Of a DNA stretch of 6,137 nt, positions 4,711 through 6,137 are shown one piece after another (within the stretch, counting starts at the first letter, position 1; each line of letters opens with the position of its first letter). Source of the stretch: an uncultured Eubacteriales bacterium (GTDB lineage Bacteria; Bacillota; Clostridia; Oscillospirales; Oscillospiraceae). The stretch spans positions 1 to 6,137 of the forward strand of contig URWG01000110.1 in the NCBI GenBank assembly GCA_900551495.1, in the 5' to 3' direction. The translations under genes were made by a program, and so were the position numbers. Under the pieces are notes generated by a model, which ran no database searches, had not been told where the DNA came from, and was given only the letters and a program-made list of their open reading frames with translations.

Positions 4711-6137
4711 ATGGCCGACAATCGAAACCTGCCTGCCAAGCAGCCCCATCTTGCCTGGCGGATCGCCCGCGTGGCGCTCCATATTCTCGGAAAAATCACG
4801 CTTTGGCTGTTGGTGATCGCCGCGACGCTCGCCGTGATCGCCGCCGTTTCCGGCTCCATTTTTATGACAAAATTCTCCGAGTACCTTAAAACCGACGTCA
4901 TTCCAAAGGCGGAGGATTATGCCGAGGCGATGAATTTGGACAGCATTTCGCTTGCCCAAACCTCGATCATCTACTATACCGACCCCGCCACCGGCGAATA
5001 CAAGGAGCTGCAAAAGCTCTATGCCACGCAGAACCGCATTTGGGTGAGCTATGACCAAATTCCGCAGGATATGGTCAATGCCGCCGTTGCCATTGAGGAC
5101 AAGCGCTTCCCCGAGCATAACGGCGTGGACTGGCTGCGGACGCTTTCCGCCGTGCGCAACTTCCTCGGCGGCGACTCGTCCTTCGGCGCATCCACGATCA
5201 CCCAGCAGCTTATCAAGAATCTCTCTAAGGACGACGAGACGACCGTCAACCGCAAGGTGCAGGAGATTTTCCGCGCCCTTGCCGTCGAGCAGCGCTATAC
5301 CAAGAACGAAATCATGGAGTGGTATCTGAATACCATTTACCTCGGCGAGGGCTGCTACGGCGTGCAGAGCGCCGCGCAGGTCTACTTCGGCAAGGACATC
5401 AGCGAGCTGACCCCCGCCGAATGTGCCTCGATCATCGCCATTACGAATAACCCCTCGCTCTATGACCCGTATATCCGTCCGAAGAACAACCGCGAACGCC
5501 AGCTCACCATTCTCAGTGAGATGTATCGTCAGGGCTATTTTGCCTCCGAAGCGGATTATAAAGCCGCAAAGTCGCAGGAGATGGTGTTCCACAACGGCAA
5601 TTACGACGAAAAGACCTACCGCTGCAGCGCATGTACCTTCAGCGGCACCAGCGAGGAATACAAGCTCGGTCAGGACGGGCAGTATTATTGCCCGTGGTGC
5701 GGCGCTCTGAACTACGCCGTCAGCGACAGCAACGTTTATTCTTACTTCGTTGACACCGTTTACCGTGATGTCATCGACGATCTCTGCGAAAAGTACGAGA
5801 TCAGCGAGCAGGCGGCGGAGCAAAAGCTGCTGACCGGTGGCTACCGTATCTACGCCACGATCAACCCCGATGTTCAGCGTATTGTGGACGAGGTCTACGA
5901 AAATCCCGACAATGTGCCCGACACCATCAGTATCCAGCAGCTCCAGTCCGCCATTACCGTCGTTGACAACGCGACGGGCGACGTGGTGGCGATCTGCGGC
6001 GGCGTCGGCAAAAAGGAATATCCGCTTTCCGACAAGCTGAAAGCGTTAAAAAAAGAGCGTGATGCTGCGATCAGCGCCGTCATTACCGGAGCAGATTCCC
6101 GTTTTCTCGTCATCATCGGACCTTGCTCCGCGGACAA
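4711..6137 (+). CDS. Class A penicillin-binding protein (GT51) joined in frame to a DAHP synthase fragment; partial
   Basis: The ATG at 4711 follows GAGG at 4699-4702, and the frame stays open for 475 codons to the window edge. Residues 1-433 are a class A PBP, which polymerises lipid II into peptidoglycan strands outside the membrane. It has a membrane anchor at about 29-52. GT51 motifs follow: AIEDKRFPEHNGVDW (127-141, catalytic Glu129), GASTITQQLIKNL (159-171), RKVQEIFRALAVEQ (181-194), then EWYLNTIYLG (203-212). A four-cysteine zinc-ribbon-like insert (CSAC...CPWC, 305-330) lies between the GT51 domain and the linker. YRIYATINPDVQ and AITVVDNATGDVVAICGG mark the start of the transpeptidase region. 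At about residues 434-436 the protein turns into a DAHP synthase (EYPLSDKLK, then DSRFLVIIGPCSAD). The whole transpeptidase domain is missing from this frame. A misassembled contig end is likely; a true fusion is not excluded. Confidence 0.88.
   Translation, partial: MADNRNLPAKQPHLAWRIARVALHILGKITLWLLVIAATLAVIAAVSGSIFMTKFSEYLKTDVIPKAEDYAEAMNLDSISLAQTSIIYYTDPATGEYKELQKLYATQNRIWVSYDQIPQDMVNAAVAIEDKRFPEHNGVDWLRTLSAVRNFLGGDSSFGASTITQQLIKNLSKDDETTVNRKVQEIFRALAVEQRYTKNEIMEWYLNTIYLGEGCYGVQSAAQVYFGKDISELTPAECASIIAITNNPSLYDPYIRPKNNRERQLTILSEMYRQGYFASEADYKAAKSQEMVFHNGNYDEKTYRCSACTFSGTSEEYKLGQDGQYYCPWCGALNYAVSDSNVYSYFVDTVYRDVIDDLCEKYEISEQAAEQKLLTGGYRIYATINPDVQRIVDEVYENPDNVPDTISIQQLQSAITVVDNATGDVVAICGGVGKKEYPLSDKLKALKKERDAAISAVITGADSRFLVIIGPCSAD
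5623..5700 (+). other. Zinc-ribbon-like insert in the PBP
   Basis: Two CxxC pairs, Cys305-Ser-Ala-Cys308 and Cys327-Pro-Trp-Cys330, are separated by 18 residues rich in Gly, Tyr and Gln. This is the spacing of a rubredoxin-like or zinc-ribbon knuckle. It sits after the GT51 domain and so on the outer face of the membrane, where the cysteines could bind zinc or form disulfides. Confidence 0.75.
6007..6137 (+). other. Class I DAHP synthase (AroF/AroG/AroH-type) N-terminal fragment, fused in frame
   Basis: From about 6010 the encoded protein reads KKEYPLSDKLKALKKERD, then ISAVITGADSRFLVIIGPCS. This follows the N-terminal region of 3-deoxy-D-arabino-heptulosonate 7-phosphate synthase, as in E. 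coli AroF: a PLS turn, a charged helix, G-x-D-x-R-LV and GPCS, an active-site strand. DAHP synthase condenses phosphoenolpyruvate with erythrose 4-phosphate as the first step of the shikimate pathway. About 20 residues of its normal start are absent and the rest lies beyond the window. The join is at AAAAAGGAA (6010-6018), which could encode the ends of both parents. Confidence 0.8.

Noticed and set aside
4609..5823. Minus-strand open frame of 404 codons
   Set aside because: It is antisense to the PBP, whose GT51 motifs are clear. The frame shows no motif and crosses the divergent promoter region.
1..6137. CRISPR arrays, insertion sequences, tRNA or rRNA genes
   Set aside because: No spaced direct repeats, transposase motifs, terminal inverted repeats or cloverleaf sequences were found on either strand.

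Overview
The window looks like chromosomal DNA of a Gram-positive, probably spore-forming clostridium, most likely an Oscillospiraceae-type gut anaerobe. The evidence is a G+C-rich coding sequence, a DUF1292 protein, a short secreted BofC-like protein, a membrane-anchored foldase, a class A penicillin-binding protein, A+T-rich intergenic promoters of the TTGACA/TATAAT type and strong Shine-Dalgarno sites. The placement comes from protein style, not from a database match.

Layout. Positions 1-1117 (+) hold the end of a pseudouridine kinase gene (psuK) and a complete pseudouridine-5'-phosphate glycosidase gene (psuG). They are three bases apart, forming a pseudouridine salvage operon. A perfect 14-bp hairpin at 1124-1157 separates this operon from the convergent minus-strand block. 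Reading leftward, that block is: a secreted BofC-like small protein (4266-4520), a DUF1292 protein (3884-4171), a structured noncoding RNA (about 3848-3648), a SurA/PpiC-like foldase gene broken by a frameshift (3514-1944) with its own promoter and terminator, and tcdA (1870-1160). Divergent from this block, from 4711 to the right edge (+), is a class A penicillin-binding protein.

The most notable points are these. (1) The penicillin-binding protein reading frame switches abruptly, in frame, at about 6010-6016 from the start of the PBP linker/transpeptidase region to the N-terminal part of a class I DAHP synthase (FPLS-like and GPCS motifs). This is either a real deletion or fusion, or an assembly misjoin at a short A-rich microhomology. 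(2) The intergenic RNA at 3648-3848 folds into a long bulged terminal helix, a large open centre and an apical stem, as 6S RNA does. Two G-U pairs show that the minus strand is the RNA strand. In Bacillus subtilis, 6S-1 RNA lies beside yrvM (tcdA), and here tcdA is only one gene away. (3) The PBP carries a four-cysteine zinc-ribbon-like insert (Cys305, 308, 327, 330) on the extracellular side. (4) The foldase gene has a one-base deletion at an A-run near 2874.

Functionally, the genes cover nucleoside salvage (psuK/psuG), tRNA modification (tcdA), extracytoplasmic protein folding, envelope synthesis and possibly global transcription control (6S-like RNA). Apart from psuK-psuG they do not form a single pathway.
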